Source of the DNA: Pohlia nutans
Taxonomy: Eukaryota > Streptophyta > Bryopsida > Bryales > Mniaceae
DNA length: 64,000 bases
Assembly: GCA_022496805.1 (NCBI GenBank)
Contig: CM040099.1
Coordinates: 1,490,501 to 1,554,500, forward strand
Direction of reading: 5' to 3'
The translations under genes and the position numbers were made by a program. Shown piece by piece: positions 33,501 through 46,737 of this stretch. Numbering within the stretch: position 1 is the first letter of the stretch; the number at the start of each line of letters is the position of its first letter. The notes under the pieces were generated by a model, which had not been told where the DNA came from, searched no databases, and saw only the letters and a list, made by a program, of their open reading frames with translations.

Positions 33501-36500
33501 CCTGTTGTAGAATCCAAACATGCTTCGTTTAAGTGAATACAACATGCTCCAATATGCAGCTGTGTAGAAGAACCAAACTTCTTCAAATGCATAGTCATGT
33601 CGTGAGAGCCATTGCATACATTTTGAATTAACAAGGTAACCCAAAAGACTAGTATATACCTGATGAGGCGGGTGGCTCCGCAGGCCCTGCTACAATAGTG
33701 ACCATGCGAGGCTCATTACTCATGAGTGCATCTTCTCCAAAGATGGCACCTTTGCCCAAGATAAGAGGTTCTGGACCTTTATTATTTTGCACCACCTCTG
33801 TAACCGTCCCTCGTTTGATTATATAGAGGCGATCTCCAGGTTCTCCGGCTTTATACACTGCCTCTCCAGGTCGTAAGATTCGCAGACCCAGAGAATGTGA
33901 CAGTTTATCAAGTTCACTGCTGGTGAGGAATTCCAGATACTTCACCTTCCTAACCATCAACAGTCACATTCCACCATCCATTAGCAGTCTGACGAGGACT
34001 GGAGATATGGAAGTTACATATATCCAACAACATAACCTGAGATTTCCTGACGAATATGCTTCCTCATATCTTGAAATGTTAAAGCTACATTACATGTAGG
34101 CTAATATGCATATGCATCCAACTTGAAAACAATGACTGAAAAGCTCATTAGTGCTTCACTTCACGTATTCGTTCAATTTCAACAAATAAGTTATGATTGA
34201 TGAGTCAAGCTCTCTAAAAACAGAATGGATTTGATAGTGGAATATGAAAATGAGCACCTAAGGTTCTTCAAGTTCGAAATACGAGAAAGAACGTCTTGAA
34301 TGGGTCCTAACACGTCTATAATATCAGCCAATGTGATGGATAAAACTACAGCCCCCGGTGATGATTCAGCAATTGTTGTTGCAAAATAGGATGCTTTATG
34401 GTGGTCAAGTTTTACTGAGTTTTGTAAACACTCATCTCCAAATACTCCGTATGTTGGAAACGACCAAGCTGAATTACCCGTCATAGGCCTGCAAACCCAA
34501 CAATCATCGTAACGTTCATACAAGAAATTTGGAATTCAAGAATGATACGACAAAGCATGCACTCACACACAGCTAGACCATGTTTAAGGTGCTCCTCCAG
34601 TGATGCAAAATAGCATTGTCAAGCAGGCTAAAAGTCCAATGACGATCCCTCTCGCAGCCTCTCATGAAACCGAAGGCACACAATCATATGACAAGTGTAA
34701 TGCTACTCAAAATATGCACACAATATAGTCATGTCCATGTCACCTCAAAGACCTGTTCATGGAACTTACTGCATAACACTCACAGCCCGCCTTTGTTCAA
34801 GACTTTTCCGATCTTGGGCTGGTAACCCTGGTGCCTCTGGATTGGGCTTACCGACTGGAGATACTGAGCCTGAAGAGCTCGTACTTGCTGGAGGAGAGGA
34901 CGATGGAGGACTGTTTGAACTTGAACCAACCGGTACAGGTGGTTTGATATTATTGTTATTATTAATCGGCGGCCCAGCAGCAGAATTCTTTGTGATGAAA
35001 GAAGCAGGCCTGTTCTTAGGGTCTGGTCTCAGAAGGCTTAAATCCACAGGACCTTTGTGTAAAGAAACAAGTCCCATTTGAACAACATAGATTCGAGCCT
35101 CAGCACCCAGTGTTTCTCCGTAACTTGTGATTTCCTCCCCTGATGAAACATTGTTATTACACTTCAGTACAACAAACAACCAGAATATGTCTATCTGTTA
35201 AGTGCTGCGGTGGAACTATTCGCCAAGTAAAAGAACCCGATAGACTCTGGTTCCAAATGCACAAATAATAGAATGATCGTATTCGTTAAAATGGCATGGT
35301 TCAGAGCGCCAAAATTGTGACGTTCAAGTGCCAGAGCTCTGAAAATTGGGAATTTCAAGTGCCCAGAGCTCTAAAAAAAATCAAAACAGGTGTAGATCAT
35401 AGGTTTCAGTCGGGCGACTAAAACTGCGCCGTTTTTTACAAATATGACGTTTAGCAACCTAGCTTATAGAGTAATCTAAACAATAAACTAAGAATTTCAG
35501 TATGTCACACCTATTTTACCAAGATTGTGCCCTTTACTCCTTCCAACGAGCTTCAAGGTATTCTGGAAATTTGTCAAATTTTTCATCCCCATATAGTATA
35601 ATTTTTTTAACAAGCTAACATTTGGCGAAACCCAAAGAGAAGTCTTCTGTCTTGATTTGTGTACCTCTAGGATAATTCCTTTCCGTTAATTTTTGAGCTA
35701 GATGGATAATTTGATCACTATTCAGCTCTAAAAAGGCAGGCACCCGCTGGAGACCAATAGCTGCAAGTTGTATTTGAAGGCCTTTCCTCATGGAGTTTAG
35801 CATTTCTTTTGTAACCATTTGCCGAGGAATACATATGATCTCCGTCTGGTGCATCATATCCAGCGACAAATTGATTACAAATGTTCATATACCTACTCAT
35901 AGAAGAGAAATATATTCAATGGAGCTTACACACTTGACCATGACATTATACCAATGATAAAGATCTGAGATGTGGTTTGAGAAAGTTACTTGATCTGCTG
36001 CAGCATTGAAATTCCACGAGCTTGTGAGGTCATCATTCAAAAGCACTGCCTCACCAAGAATCTCCAATCTATCCAAAACAGCCAATGTCTCGCCACCGAT
36101 AGCACCTCTTCCTGGCATTGCATTGCCTACTGTTGCACCCCAGGTCATCCTTACCTGACCATCTTGTATTACATACACCTACCATCCCAAACCTGGCAGA
36201 ATTAGGATGGGATAATACGGATCAGTGACTGTCCAATTGCAACAGGTTTAACACACAAAGTTGATGTCTATTGTACAAATGTTGGCACAGTCAATCTAAA
36301 TCATTACAAGCCACTGTTGCTGCATTCAGAATATCAATTTCACTCGAGATTAGAAGTGACCTTATCCATTGTCGCGCCGGCCTTAATGATACTCTGACCT
36401 CTCGTAAATTTTAAGACGGTACAACTGCTACTCATTTTAATAATATCACGAGTTGCTAACTTCTTGAATATGGGAGTCTCTCTCAACACCTGTAAAGCAT

Positions 36501-39500
36501 TAAATGGTCATTTAGTACTTCTCTTACCATTACGTCATAAACACATTAGAAATCTGCATCAAAATAAATAAATTTCGGCTTAACTGATCAAATCCGATAT
36601 TGGGAGTGTAGTCAATAGTCATAGAGATGCAATTTTTGGAGGGAAAGGAAATGTGCAACGAGAATCAAGAAAAAGCAGAAGAAAAAGTAAGCATGCTAAA
36701 CTTAAATCATGTCACTGAAGAGAATTTAGGGAGAAGGCATACGCTCAAAATTCCAGCTTCTGAATAAATGACATGGATTTCAACCAAACCTGAGCTATGG
36801 GAGACCCGGAAAGATGCCTTGCTAAGATAGACTTGAATTCAGCACGATTTACAGCCCATAGAAGTGCATCTGTTGTTGCTTTAGCAGTAACATTCCGCTT
36901 AGTGTCATACATAAGAGCCAATTCACCAAGACTATCTCCAGAAGTTTTTGTACGCAGAAGTATTGCTTGATCATTCCCCTGAATGCAAACAAATTGGGAG
37001 TCAATAACTTTCAGAGCCATATCATAGTCACCATGCACTGAATATGATACATACATGAACTACACGCGTGCTTGCTATTGTCTTTCGTTGACCTCATATA
37101 CTGGCCTGCTCAGCACATAAATGCTGAGCTCATAATGAGGCATAAATAAACTAGTAAAGAGAACAGCAATTAGCTCATTTAGTCCACCTTTTGATCCAAG
37201 ATATCAAAATCACCCACGTCCTGCAATGATAGGTAGTAATCTTTAGTTTACGCGTCTGTTTTCAAATAAAACCAACTTTCTACTTAAGGGCAAACCAAAA
37301 GAATTATGAATTCCAGGTTTCAGACTTTCCTTAATTGTCAGCTGAATATTACAAAAATTATCAGGGATTTAGTACAAAGTACAATGGCAAAAGTTCTAAC
37401 AGACAAGACATATCCTAAAAAGATTGAAGATGCAACGGGACAAAAAGGATTAATGGATTAGATATTCACATGCGACTATCCATCTGGTAGGATTGACATG
37501 CTTACAATGATATAGAAATTGTCAGCAACATCACCCTGTTTCATAATTTCTGTGCCGGCAGTGACTCGAACATCTTGGAAGGCATTGATAATCTCTTCTT
37601 GAAGTTCGTAATCCAAATCTCCTAGGAGGTAATGCGAGCTGCAAAATAGTATCCTATATTAAACTTCTGCGAGGTTTTCCTATTTGAGCAGTACATCATG
37701 ATATTTATTATATTAAAACAACCTACACTCGTATCATTGAATCAGATATCATCACTCTAATACGTGCAACAGCTCTTTCGTGAAATTCTGAAGACTCGAT
37801 TCGTCAATACCTTAAAATACCACGAAGATGTTCTTTGGTGGAGTTCGACTTTGGCACAACTTGAAGTGGTCCGAGTGATACTTTTTTAACTGCTCGGTCC
37901 CTACCAGTCCCTTGTAATATGTGATCAAGAACTTCAGAAGCATCTTCTGTGACAGTTAACAAGACACAAGCCCAAAGAACTTCGTTGTTCCTCTATTTAG
38001 TGTTACACAGAATGTCCCCTGTACGTGATTATCTACTTCTCTTTCAGTTACGTTGGATGTACGCAACAGCAGGAAAACAAACGAAACAGAGTTTTTCTTA
38101 AATTCTCAGAACAAAAGACATCCTGTAACTCTGGCAAGCACATACTGCAGACAGATAAGTTCTTTGATACATTCAGAATCATATGGAACATCTGATCCAA
38201 AAACATAGATGGTGATTCAAGTAAACCATGCAAAGTGGTTCTTCTCCTTGAGGTAACCTCTAAACGATAGGCAGAAACATTATCATAAGATTACATATCT
38301 AAATATCAGTTCACCTATTACATTGGACTAGTCTTCACAGACCTGTAAGATTTGCTAGCATGGAAAATTATTAGACTCCGACTTCACACAGAAGGAAGCC
38401 AACAGACTAGTTACGTGTTCAGATAGTTACCTAATTCTTTGCCTCCGTCGTATGTTCAATGCACTTGACACCGTTGCCTTCCATGTATTGGACCATTTCC
38501 TTGTTTTATTACCACTGCAGCCATCCACATAGCAAATTGACTTAAAACTGTTGCGAGCCTATTCTTTCCGAGCATAAAGAATATTGTTCATGAAGGTAGG
38601 ATCTCAATACTTGTGGTAACCTGTCCGGACTGCCCATGGGGGCCGCACCAGTTGGTTTGGTTTCTGAAGCTCTGGTAGGTCGCGGAGAAGACGATGGACC
38701 TGCTTGATCTTCTGGCGTACTGCTGTCTATTACAAGTTCCACATCTTTGGCCAAATCATCTTGCTCATCGTTTAACTGTATTTCAAAATGCTTGTACAAT
38801 TAGAAATTGATTTTTATGTCAGGACAGCACCCTTGAGGCTACTACATGAACACTGCCAACCTTTTCAGAACCTTGTTGAGACTGCACTAATTCCATATTT
38901 ACCACTAATGCCGTGGATTCAAATCAATAGTAAGTTTATACAGTACGCGGATGGAGAATGATTAAACTTTTTGGATTAAAGATTCAGTCAGGTATAAACA
39001 TCATCATTTACAGCATGTAACATATCTTTCAGAAGCAGAACATTATACAAATATAATTTTAGCAATGTAGAAGCCGATATTGTTTTCATACCCTTTGAAG
39101 TTCAGACAGGTCGAAAGAGCCCCCTTCAAGAAATGCGTTGACTGACTGCTTAATGATAGACATCTGTTGGGAATTAAAGTGATCGAAAACTTCATCCACT
39201 TCACCAATCATTATTGAAAAACCTTCCTCTGTTTGGTTTTTTTCAAGTTTCTATAGCATGACCAAATGGAATGTCTATTAGTTCCTTCAAAACCATCAGA
39301 CACATCATTACACATCACAACAAGTACTAGAGGATCGCAACAAATCTATACAATATGGTTAAGAGTCAAAGATAAGAATTTCACAGGTAATTTGAAGATT
39401 TTTACTTCCTGTCATTTGGCTTTCAATAACTAAGATGGAAAGAAAAAACCAAAGTCAAGAGCAAATGACAATCATCACTCATAGCTAGTATGCCTGCACA

Positions 39501-40043
39501 ACGTGAGATGAGAAATGATTTGGACTTACCATCATTATCAACCTCAAAGCTTTCATATTGGCGGATACTAATAAAGAATATGCTTTTTCCACATAAGAGA
39601 TTAAGTCCTCCTCCACTGTTGCAAAAACATATATCTTAATAAAACCTCTTCTAATCCAAAACTTATCCAATCATTCTTTGATGCGAGGCTAAAGTGGCAA
39701 ATACAAATAAATCGGCATCAACCAACACATTCATCAATCATAAGCATCATTAATCCTAAACCCTCATAGATGTTGATTTAGATCTTCATATCCCTCACAA
39801 AGACGGACCATCACTACTACCATGGCTTTGTTTGTTAAGACTCTCTAGAAGAAACCTCTGAGATACATTCAGCTCAACTATGATCCGAATGCATGAGACT
39901 CATGAGACTTGGCATTGGTTTACATTAGCATTAAAACCTTTGTGACTATCCAAAGTGAATTATCATGTCCATAAAAGTATCTAACCTTGGGCGGTAGAGG
40001 ACCCGGAGGCAATGTAGGACTTCTTCGGCAGGCCTTGACTCAT
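30522..40043 (-). CDS. cGMP-dependent protein kinase (PKG) with four cyclic-nucleotide-binding domains
   Basis: A Ser/Thr AGC kinase probably switched on by cGMP. The 23 exons join in phase to 1179 aa: 40043-39986, 39615-39530, 39250-39092, 38775-38621, 38514-38431, 38246-38227, 37946-37811, 37638-37506, 37220-37188, 36978-36790, 36489-36361, 36178-35990, 35845-35632, 35139-34770, 34488-34258, 33949-33660, 33501-33346, 33159-33080, 32916-32806, 32174-32062, 31883-31601, 31314-31105 and 30632-30522. Four cNMP-binding folds lie at about 236-345, 355-470, 500-720 and 735-850. The fourth keeps a textbook pocket (FGEDALMSNEPRMVTI), the first is variant (GELALMYDTKRNVT), and the second and third lack the key Arg. 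The kinase domain (about 870-1125) has LLGTGLFGKV, ALK, YRDLKPEN, DMG in place of DFG, CGTPDYMAPE and a C-terminal tail ending NPTNWDDVF. The 20-nt exon is the least certain; the ATG at 40043 could be preceded by a 5' UTR exon near 40.7 kb. Confidence 0.88.
30678..30823. mobile_element. 146-bp TA-target MITE
   Basis: Ends CACTCAACCCTCTCTAATTG and its imperfect inverse, TA on both sides. In the last PKG intron. Confidence 0.85.
35300..35400. repeat. Dispersed intronic repeat, copy 1
   Basis: TTCAGAGCGCCAAAATTGTG followed by GAGCTCTGAAAATT. The same start recurs at 40318-40385. Both copies are within PKG gene territory. Confidence 0.6.
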
Positions 40044-40317
40044 GGCTGATCTTCTTCTCTCTAGCAAAGAATATAATGACAGGTAAGTATTCATAGATAA
40101 TAAATCATACAAGAAACTTCTGATCACAAAATTATTGAAAAGATAATCCTGCAAGCCAACAATCGACTCCATGTGATACATACACAACTCACATCATTAC
40201 AATTAATCAGATCAATATCATCTGGAAAAAAATCACGTAATCAGTGCTACTGGAAAAACGGAATATTCTCGTTCTCACATTCTTTCAGTTGCATGATCAG
40301 ATTTGTTGAATTGGCAT

Positions 40318-40385
40318 GTTTCAGAGCGCCAAAATTGTGACACAGCGCTCTAAAAACTAGGACAGGTATAGATCTAAGGTTCATC
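40318..40385. repeat. Dispersed intronic repeat, copy 2
   Basis: TTCAGAGCGCCAAAATTGTG and ACAGGTATAGATCTAAGGTT, matching 35300-35400. Upstream of the PKG start codon. Confidence 0.6.
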
Positions 40386-40399
40386 TGAAAAAGTGCAAA

Positions 40400-41095
40400 T
40401 TTCTTGAAATTTCGCCATTTTCTTGAATTTGAAGTTCTGCGTTCTAAGTTGCCTTAAACTGCGTTTTCTTCATTCTGTTTTTTTTTTAATACTCTGTAAG
40501 TACACATACAAAGATTGAAAAAGAAACTTTCAAAGTGTTGAAATCGGAGAAGCAGAATATTCTAAAACTCTCTGACGCTTACATTCCGGTAACACTGCAC
40601 GTAATGTTCCAATGACACCCGAACATGCTTATATGCCGCACGAACACAAACCCTAAGCCTACCTCTGCAGCATAATGAAAAGACAAACAATTGAAATTAA
40701 TGCAGCACCAATTCAAACCTGCAGTAGTTTTTGGAAGTGACGGCGGTCTTCCAAACCTCCTCAAGGCATGCAGGCTGTCGTCGAATGGCCTCAAGAATGA
40801 ACGGTCTTCATGAGCCAAGATTCAGGGATCGGCGTAATTGCCATGATCCTCGTAGCATATTCAGTTTTCACGGAGCTTCATACAGCAACTGAATGCTGCT
40901 GCACCATAACGAATTCATCTCCACAGAAATTAACATGGCGATGCGAGCCCCGAAAATGCGTCAAGAGGGGATGCTCAAGAGACAAGGGGCGATTGGCAAG
41001 GATCGGGCTGAAGAGTTAGCGCTGCTGTCTGTGCCTTTTGTCAGCTGGTCGACAGAATTCATCCCACACACTCCGTTCATTCTATTTAGTGTGGT
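40400..41095. promoter_or_regulatory. PKG 5' flank
   Basis: Probable PKG leader exon(s) and promoter. 40720-41040 is GC-richer than its surroundings. Short frames on both strands are not recognisable proteins. Confidence 0.3.
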
Positions 41096-41169
41096 TTAAC
41101 TCCTAAAGGACCACATCCCTCTCCAAATTTAGAGAACTGCAAAGATGCGTTATACGGTCCGGAATGACC

Positions 41170-41402
41170 TTAACCCCTAAACGTCTAAAAGTGCCTTTGC
41201 GGCCAGTAGAATACAGTGTATTTTTCTAGTATTTGGAATGGATCCAGACCTTTTATAGGTTTGAGTTCAACACAGAAGCTGAAATTTACATCAATGCGGT
41301 TTTAGTGAGCTATTAAGATCCTAATTTAGAACTTCTTGTTGGTAGCAAATGCCAATTATACAAAAACGTATCTACTATCCCCATGGGACGTTTGGGGATT
41401 AA
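41170..41402. mobile_element. TTAA element family B, nested
   Basis: TTAACCCCTAAACGTCTAAA to CCCATGGGACGTTTGGGGATTAA pattern. Confidence 0.85.
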
Positions 41403-41403
41403 A

Positions 41404-41561
41404 CTACCAGATAATGAAGAGGAGTACCCTTAAGGTGTTGTCCGGGTACCTAAGGGGTTGGCAGTTTGATTCCGGCCGTAAAATCACCACTCTACCGAAG
41501 TAACTCGTCAGCTTTGCCGCGGGTTGCAGAGCAACTCGTGTGCTCCCCAAAAAAAAAAATT
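41404..41561 (+). mobile_element. Possible tRNA-derived SINE with poly(A)
   Basis: AGTTTGATTCCGGC resembles a pol III B box. The insert ends CTCCCC followed by 11 A. It interrupts a family E element. Confidence 0.45.
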
Positions 41562-42116
41562 GCTTTATAAAATGCAATTAGGACGGATATTTTGAATTTG
41601 ATGTATGAATAAAAATATATATATTATAAATTTAAGGTCCTATTCATATGGTTAAATCTATGATTTCTATCACCAATATTTTTGTATAAAATTTGAAACT
41701 TAAAATTCAAAATTCTTTTGTAATTTGATTACGGATAAGATATTGACAACCTATGCATTTGGATGGATTGAAATGTATTACTCTAAGTGTACTGATATTT
41801 GGAGAGTTTTGGTTGATTAATTTTTTGAGCTGATTTTTCAAAGAATTATACTTCCAAGAACTACTTTTTCAAGAACTACTTTTGAACTAAGATCTTAGAA
41901 TTTTTTGGAGAATCACTTCAACATGAAACGAGGCACAAAAAATCAGAAATAATCTCCTTTCCAGAGAGAGTTTACACATGCATGAAGCTATCTTGCCATG
42001 GAGCTCTATAGAATTTTTTTGAATTGCTAATAGTGACTTGATGAATGAAATCCGCTATTGATATTTACCATTCATCATCCAATTAAAATATGAACGCTTG
42101 GTCCTTTAGAGATTAA

Positions 42117-43040
42117 ATAAAGTTAGTATAATATGAACTAGACTATTTTTATAGGATATCACATTATTGCCATTCAATTTTCATTCAAATTTTCAGTTTT
42201 ATCAATTTTCATCCAAATTCAACCATCTTGTGATTCAACTTTCACTCGAAATTCATTCAAGTCTCACATCAATTATATCAAATTCATCCAAAATTCGTCC
42301 AAATTAATGTAAAAGTAAATTACACTATCAAAGTAGAAGGCAAGATCAAACACTCTACGTCAAACATCTAATTTTTCTTTTGAAAAAACAAGGGCTCAAA
42401 AAATTAAAATATTTACAAATATTTTTCAAGATTCTCTTTGAAAAAGAAATTTTAAAAAAAAACCTATTTTGAAAAAATTGCTTCTCAAAAAATTTCTTAT
42501 TTATTTTCCGAAATATTTGTTGTCAATTCAACCTTCCGTCTACAAAATTGAATTAATTTGTGTACTGATAATGTTATCAATTTTTATTTTATTTTTTTGC
42601 CAAAATGTGACACACGCCATCAAGTGATTTGTTATAATTTCTTCAATTGTCCAATGGCAATTGAATTATGACAACAAAATGTTGAATCTGACTTGTGCAT
42701 GAATCCTACGAGTATAGGACACACTAAATAAAAACACTGGTGTAGTTCAAAAAGGATGAACGTCGTCCTTATTCGTGGATGAAGTACATTCGTTCCCCTC
42801 GGCTACCCTCCGAGTCGTCACTTCATCAGTTCGTTTCTGTTGCAAGTCAGCTTCATCAATTCGGTTCAGGGGTTTCTTTGTTTGAAAAATTTCCAGTTGC
42901 AGATCTGAGTGTGTCTGCAGGCTTTTTTTCTGCTCGAGAATTTCGAGAACAAACGTTTTGTACCCCGAACTGGGGTTTACGAGTTATAAAATTGGCAGGC
43001 TTGAGCCGTTTTCTGTTTTGTTTTGATACCTTTCTATTGC
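42117..43040. other. AT-rich DNA and PTPA leader
   Basis: 42117-42720 is AT-rich with no gene. 42780-43040 is probably the PTPA 5' leader and promoter. Confidence 0.35.
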
Positions 43041-45633
43041 ATGGCTGAAGGTGCAGAGCCGAGAGCTTCACTTGAGCAATCCAGTAACAAAATTTCGTCT
43101 GCGTCGAATGGAGGTTTAGGTTCAGGGAACAATCTGCAGTGGCCATCTCCATCGATGGACCAAATGCGAATGCCACCGCCCATGGGAATGCCGCCCCCGA
43201 TGCCGGCACCGCAGATGACGTTAGCTGCGTTAGCGCCGGTGCCGCAAGCACGGGCGGTGCCGGTAGTGCACCCCCCGATCGCGTTTCAAGTGCCGACGAA
43301 GCGAATTCACAACTTGGCGGACATCGAGCACTTCCACAAGTCGGAAGCGGGGAAAACGTTTTTAGGGTTTATCGTGGGACTGAGCGATTCCATGGTGGGG
43401 AAGAAGCTGTCGGATCATTGCCGCGAGTCGCCGTTGATTAAAACCCTGTGCGATGTTTTGGAGGAGATGAGTTCGTGGATCGAGCAGTTGCCGCCCAAGC
43501 AGCAGCCTGCGCGGTATGGAAACCCCGCGTTCCGGGAGTGGCAGGCGTGGCTGGAGGAGCGAGGGCCGGGGTTGATGCTTCGAATTTTGCCGGAGAATTT
43601 GAAAGAAGGCGCGGTGGAGCTGTTTCCTTACTTTGCTGACAGCTTCGGAAACGCAACGAGGATCGATTACGGCACTGGCCATGAGGCCAACTTCGCGGCT
43701 TGGCTCTTGTGTTTGGCCAGATTAGGGTTAGTGAATGAAGATGACTACCAGGCCCTTGTCGCTCGCGTGTTTGTCAAGTATCTGGACCTCATGCGCAAGC
43801 TGCAGACCACCTACTGGCTTGAACCCGCAGGTCAGCTCTCTCACCTCTTAACCCCTAAAGGACCATCCTGTTTTTTCAGTGATTTTGAGTAGTGTTTATG
43901 TAGATTTTTTTTTGTGAATTAAATTAAATTTTTATTCAACATATGTAATATTCTTCACTGATTCCAGTGATATAAAATTTGGTCCCATTCAAATTATAAT
44001 TTCACAGTATGATCGTTTAAACTTGTCATTTTAAAACCATGAATCCTTGGTCCTTTAGGGGTTAAGACTTCACCAAAATTCTGTCTGCTGGAATAGCTTC
44101 TTAACCCTAAAGGACCAAAAAGTCTGAATTGGGCCTCATGTTTTTTTTGTAGTTCTACGTGGACTTCTTTTAGTTCAAGTTTGTTTGTTTTTCTACCAAC
44201 ATATGCACTGTTCTTCACTGGTTCCAGTGATACAAAATTCAGTCTCATCTGAATTATATTTTTCATAATTGAATTTGACATTTTAAAATCACGAATTCTT
44301 GATCCTTTAGGGTTTAACATTATTCAGCAACAGCCTTGGGGTGTCATTGGGTCAAGATGCTCAACACACTTGACTCTTCCCTATTCTTTGTTCACCATGT
44401 GCTTAAGGTTAAGCTCTGACATTCCGCTCCAACTTATGGGTGCTTAATAATGTTATGTTTGTGCTACTGGAATTTGTAAGCTATTTGTGTCACCTTAAGC
44501 ATTTTAACATGCTTAGAGTGTGCTTTCATTGGGAGATTAGTATAGAGCTGTAGAGAGATCACTTATTTTATCTCTATGCAATGATTCAAAGTGGGAGGTT
44601 GTAGACCACTATTGAAGGAACACTAAACAACTTCATTTCCATCGAAAGGTTATTGGTCATAGACATTTAGCCGAGTCATGCGTACTTCCAACTTGCTAAT
44701 TCTAGGCCAATCGAGTGTATAGTAAGAGATGAGTTAACAGTCAATAGGAGACAGGATCAGGTCATTACCATTAGTATCCTCTACCTTATATTTGATTCAA
44801 TTGTGTAAAATGTGATCTTGTAACAGCTACCTTACAGTCTGCCCAGATTCCAGTCAGAATCTAAAAGTTTTTGAAACTACTCCCTCTGTCCAGAAATAAT
44901 CGTCCTAGTTCCATTTTTCTTTTTTGCAATATTTGTCCTATGTTTTATACTTCAAACGTGAACCCTGTCCACTTGTACACTTCAAACAGGGCAGATAATG
45001 AGAGTGACACAAAAACTACGTACTACTATTTAATATACTATTCAATATAGGCCGTTTTTTTAGTACTAAGACGGCGTTTTTTGGAAGAAGAAAAGGTTAA
45101 GTCAAAACACGCCAAAAATTAGGACAGTTATTTCCAGACAGAGGGAGTATCTAATTTTACTGAAACCTTGTAGAATGAAGTTTGTCAACATGTGCACAGT
45201 TTGGGTATGACAGCGGCTTCTTCTTGATCAAAGTATGCAATGGTTGTTCTTGTTCCAGGAAGAGGCTCACAATGTGGAATGGCATCTTGCAGGATCACAT
45301 GGAGTGTGGGGTTTGGATGACTACCATTTCCTGCCATTCATTTTTGGGGCAGCGCAGCTGAAGGATCACAAGTATATGAAACCCAAGTCCATTCACAACC
45401 AAGATATTCTCGACAGTTTCTCACATGAGTACCTGTACCTTGGATGTGTGCAGTTCGTGAAAAAAGTGAAGAAGGGTGTATTGGCGGAACACTCTCCCAT
45501 GTTAGATGATATTAGTGCAGTGCTATCATGGAATAAGGTTAATAGTGGAATGCTCAAGATGTACAAGGCTGAGGTTCTTGAGAAAGTACCCATCATGCAG
45601 CATTTCTTGTTTGGTTCTCTTATCAAATGGTAG
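43041..45633 (+). CDS. Serine/threonine protein phosphatase 2A activator (PTPA)
   Basis: Two exons, 43041-43830 and 45293-45633, joined within a Gly codon, give 376 aa. PTPA is an ATP-dependent chaperone and prolyl isomerase that reactivates PP2A catalytic subunits in cytosol and nucleus. The N-terminal 80 residues are Met/Pro-rich ([13 protein letters not shown]) and look disordered. The PTPA fold begins at [20 protein letters not shown]. Family signatures are [45 protein letters not shown] and the C-terminal [14 protein letters not shown], directly before TAG. The length is normal and no catalytic region is missing. The ATG at 43041 is the first in frame before conserved sequence. The single intron holds two TTAA elements and one Stowaway-like MITE; the first TTAA element begins 17 bp inside the donor. 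Confidence 0.95.
43848..44065. mobile_element. TTAA element family A
   Basis: TTAACCCCTAAAGGACCATC to GGTCCTTTAGGGGTTAA; begins 17 bp after the PTPA donor at 43830. Confidence 0.92.
44101..44317. mobile_element. TTAA element family A
   Basis: TTAACCCTAAAGGACCAAAA to GATCCTTTAGGGTTTAA; 36 bp from the preceding copy. Confidence 0.9.
44880..45147. mobile_element. Stowaway-like MITE 4
   Basis: Ends CTCCCTCTGTCCAGAAATAA and its inverse, TA both sides. PTPA intron. Confidence 0.9.
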
Positions 45634-46737
45634 ATACATAATGCAGGTACATCATACTCTGTTTTCAATAGGTTGTATGATAAGGATAGACTGATATTGC
45701 ACTTTTTAATTATCAACAATAACGTTAGTGAATTGGCATCCTTGAGCACATTTTTTATTGTGCCACAGGTTGGGGATTTTTATCATAAACAACTCCTTAC
45801 CCTAAAAGGACCAACCAACCCATTTTGGGTTGATGCATGTTTTCAGACTTCCTTTGCTCACAATCAAAAAGCATTGTTTAGTGTGATTTTTTTTTGGAAG
45901 TAGTTCAGCGAGGTTAGTGTGTAATTGTCACATTTGACATTACTGGAATGTATAGGCTACTTAAGAAGAATTGATTGTAATGTATAGGCTACTTAAGAAG
46001 AATTGATTGTGTTAACTTTTAGTGCAAAAGTGCCATTGAAAAAGTGAGTTCATAGATTTAACCTGTAAAATTAACCCTAAATTTACTACAATGGGATTAT
46101 TTTGTTCATTTTAATTTCAATGTGAAAAGTATGTGTGGCACAAAATTAGGATTATGAATATGGATTGTAAACTTAGTAATGTTGGTGATCATGAACCATG
46201 CAATTTTTGAAGTGTATCATGGGAATTACTAGAGATTGGTGATCAACTCTCTTATCATCCACTTTTTTAAGTTAATTATGTAAATTGAAAAAGGACCAAC
46301 AATCACGAATCCTTTCATCATATATCTTTTGAAGTTTATCATGTGCTTGAAAGGGATTGGCGATCATCTACCTCGTTGTTATAAAATTCCACAATTTTAT
46401 TTTCTTAAATAAAAAATCAGTATGCACATTACATGTGCACTTTTAAGTATTGAACTCAAGGCTCCAAAGGAGAATTCAAGTTTTGGGAAATCAACTCCTC
46501 ATTTGGGTTCAATGACCACTTCAATAAAATACTATTTTTTTGAAGAGTTCCTAATGGGTAACTAAAAGTTAGACCTACAATTAGACCTACAAGCTTAGAA
46601 CCTCTTTACACGAGGGACGAGAAGTTGTGAGGAGAGAAATTTCATCCAATGGGAGGCTTAAAAACCGAGAAAACGAAAGAATGACACTTTCTACCCGAAA
46701 TTTTCAGTCCAAAGGACGGAAGGAGGAGAAAATGACA
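45634..46737. other. 3' flank of PTPA and intergenic DNA
   Basis: Probable PTPA 3' UTR. A fragment of a TTAA-family end (CCCTAAAAGGACCAACC) lies at 45798. A 33-bp tandem duplication (TGTATAGGCTACTTAAGAAG) is at 45949-46010. No gene. Confidence 0.4.

Larger units (their letters stand above)
41096..42116. mobile_element. TTAA element family E, with two nested insertions
   Basis: Starts TTAACTCCTAAAGGACCACA, ends GGTCCTTTAGAGATTAA. Interrupted by a family B element (41170-41402) and a poly(A)-ended insert (about 41404-41561). Confidence 0.8.

Noticed and set aside
34731..35081. 116-codon plus-strand frame
   Set aside because: Antisense of the Pro/Ser-rich linker exon of PKG.
40893..41099. 68-codon plus-strand frame near the PKG promoter
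   Set aside because: Ends near the junction with a TTAA element and has no recognisable similarity.
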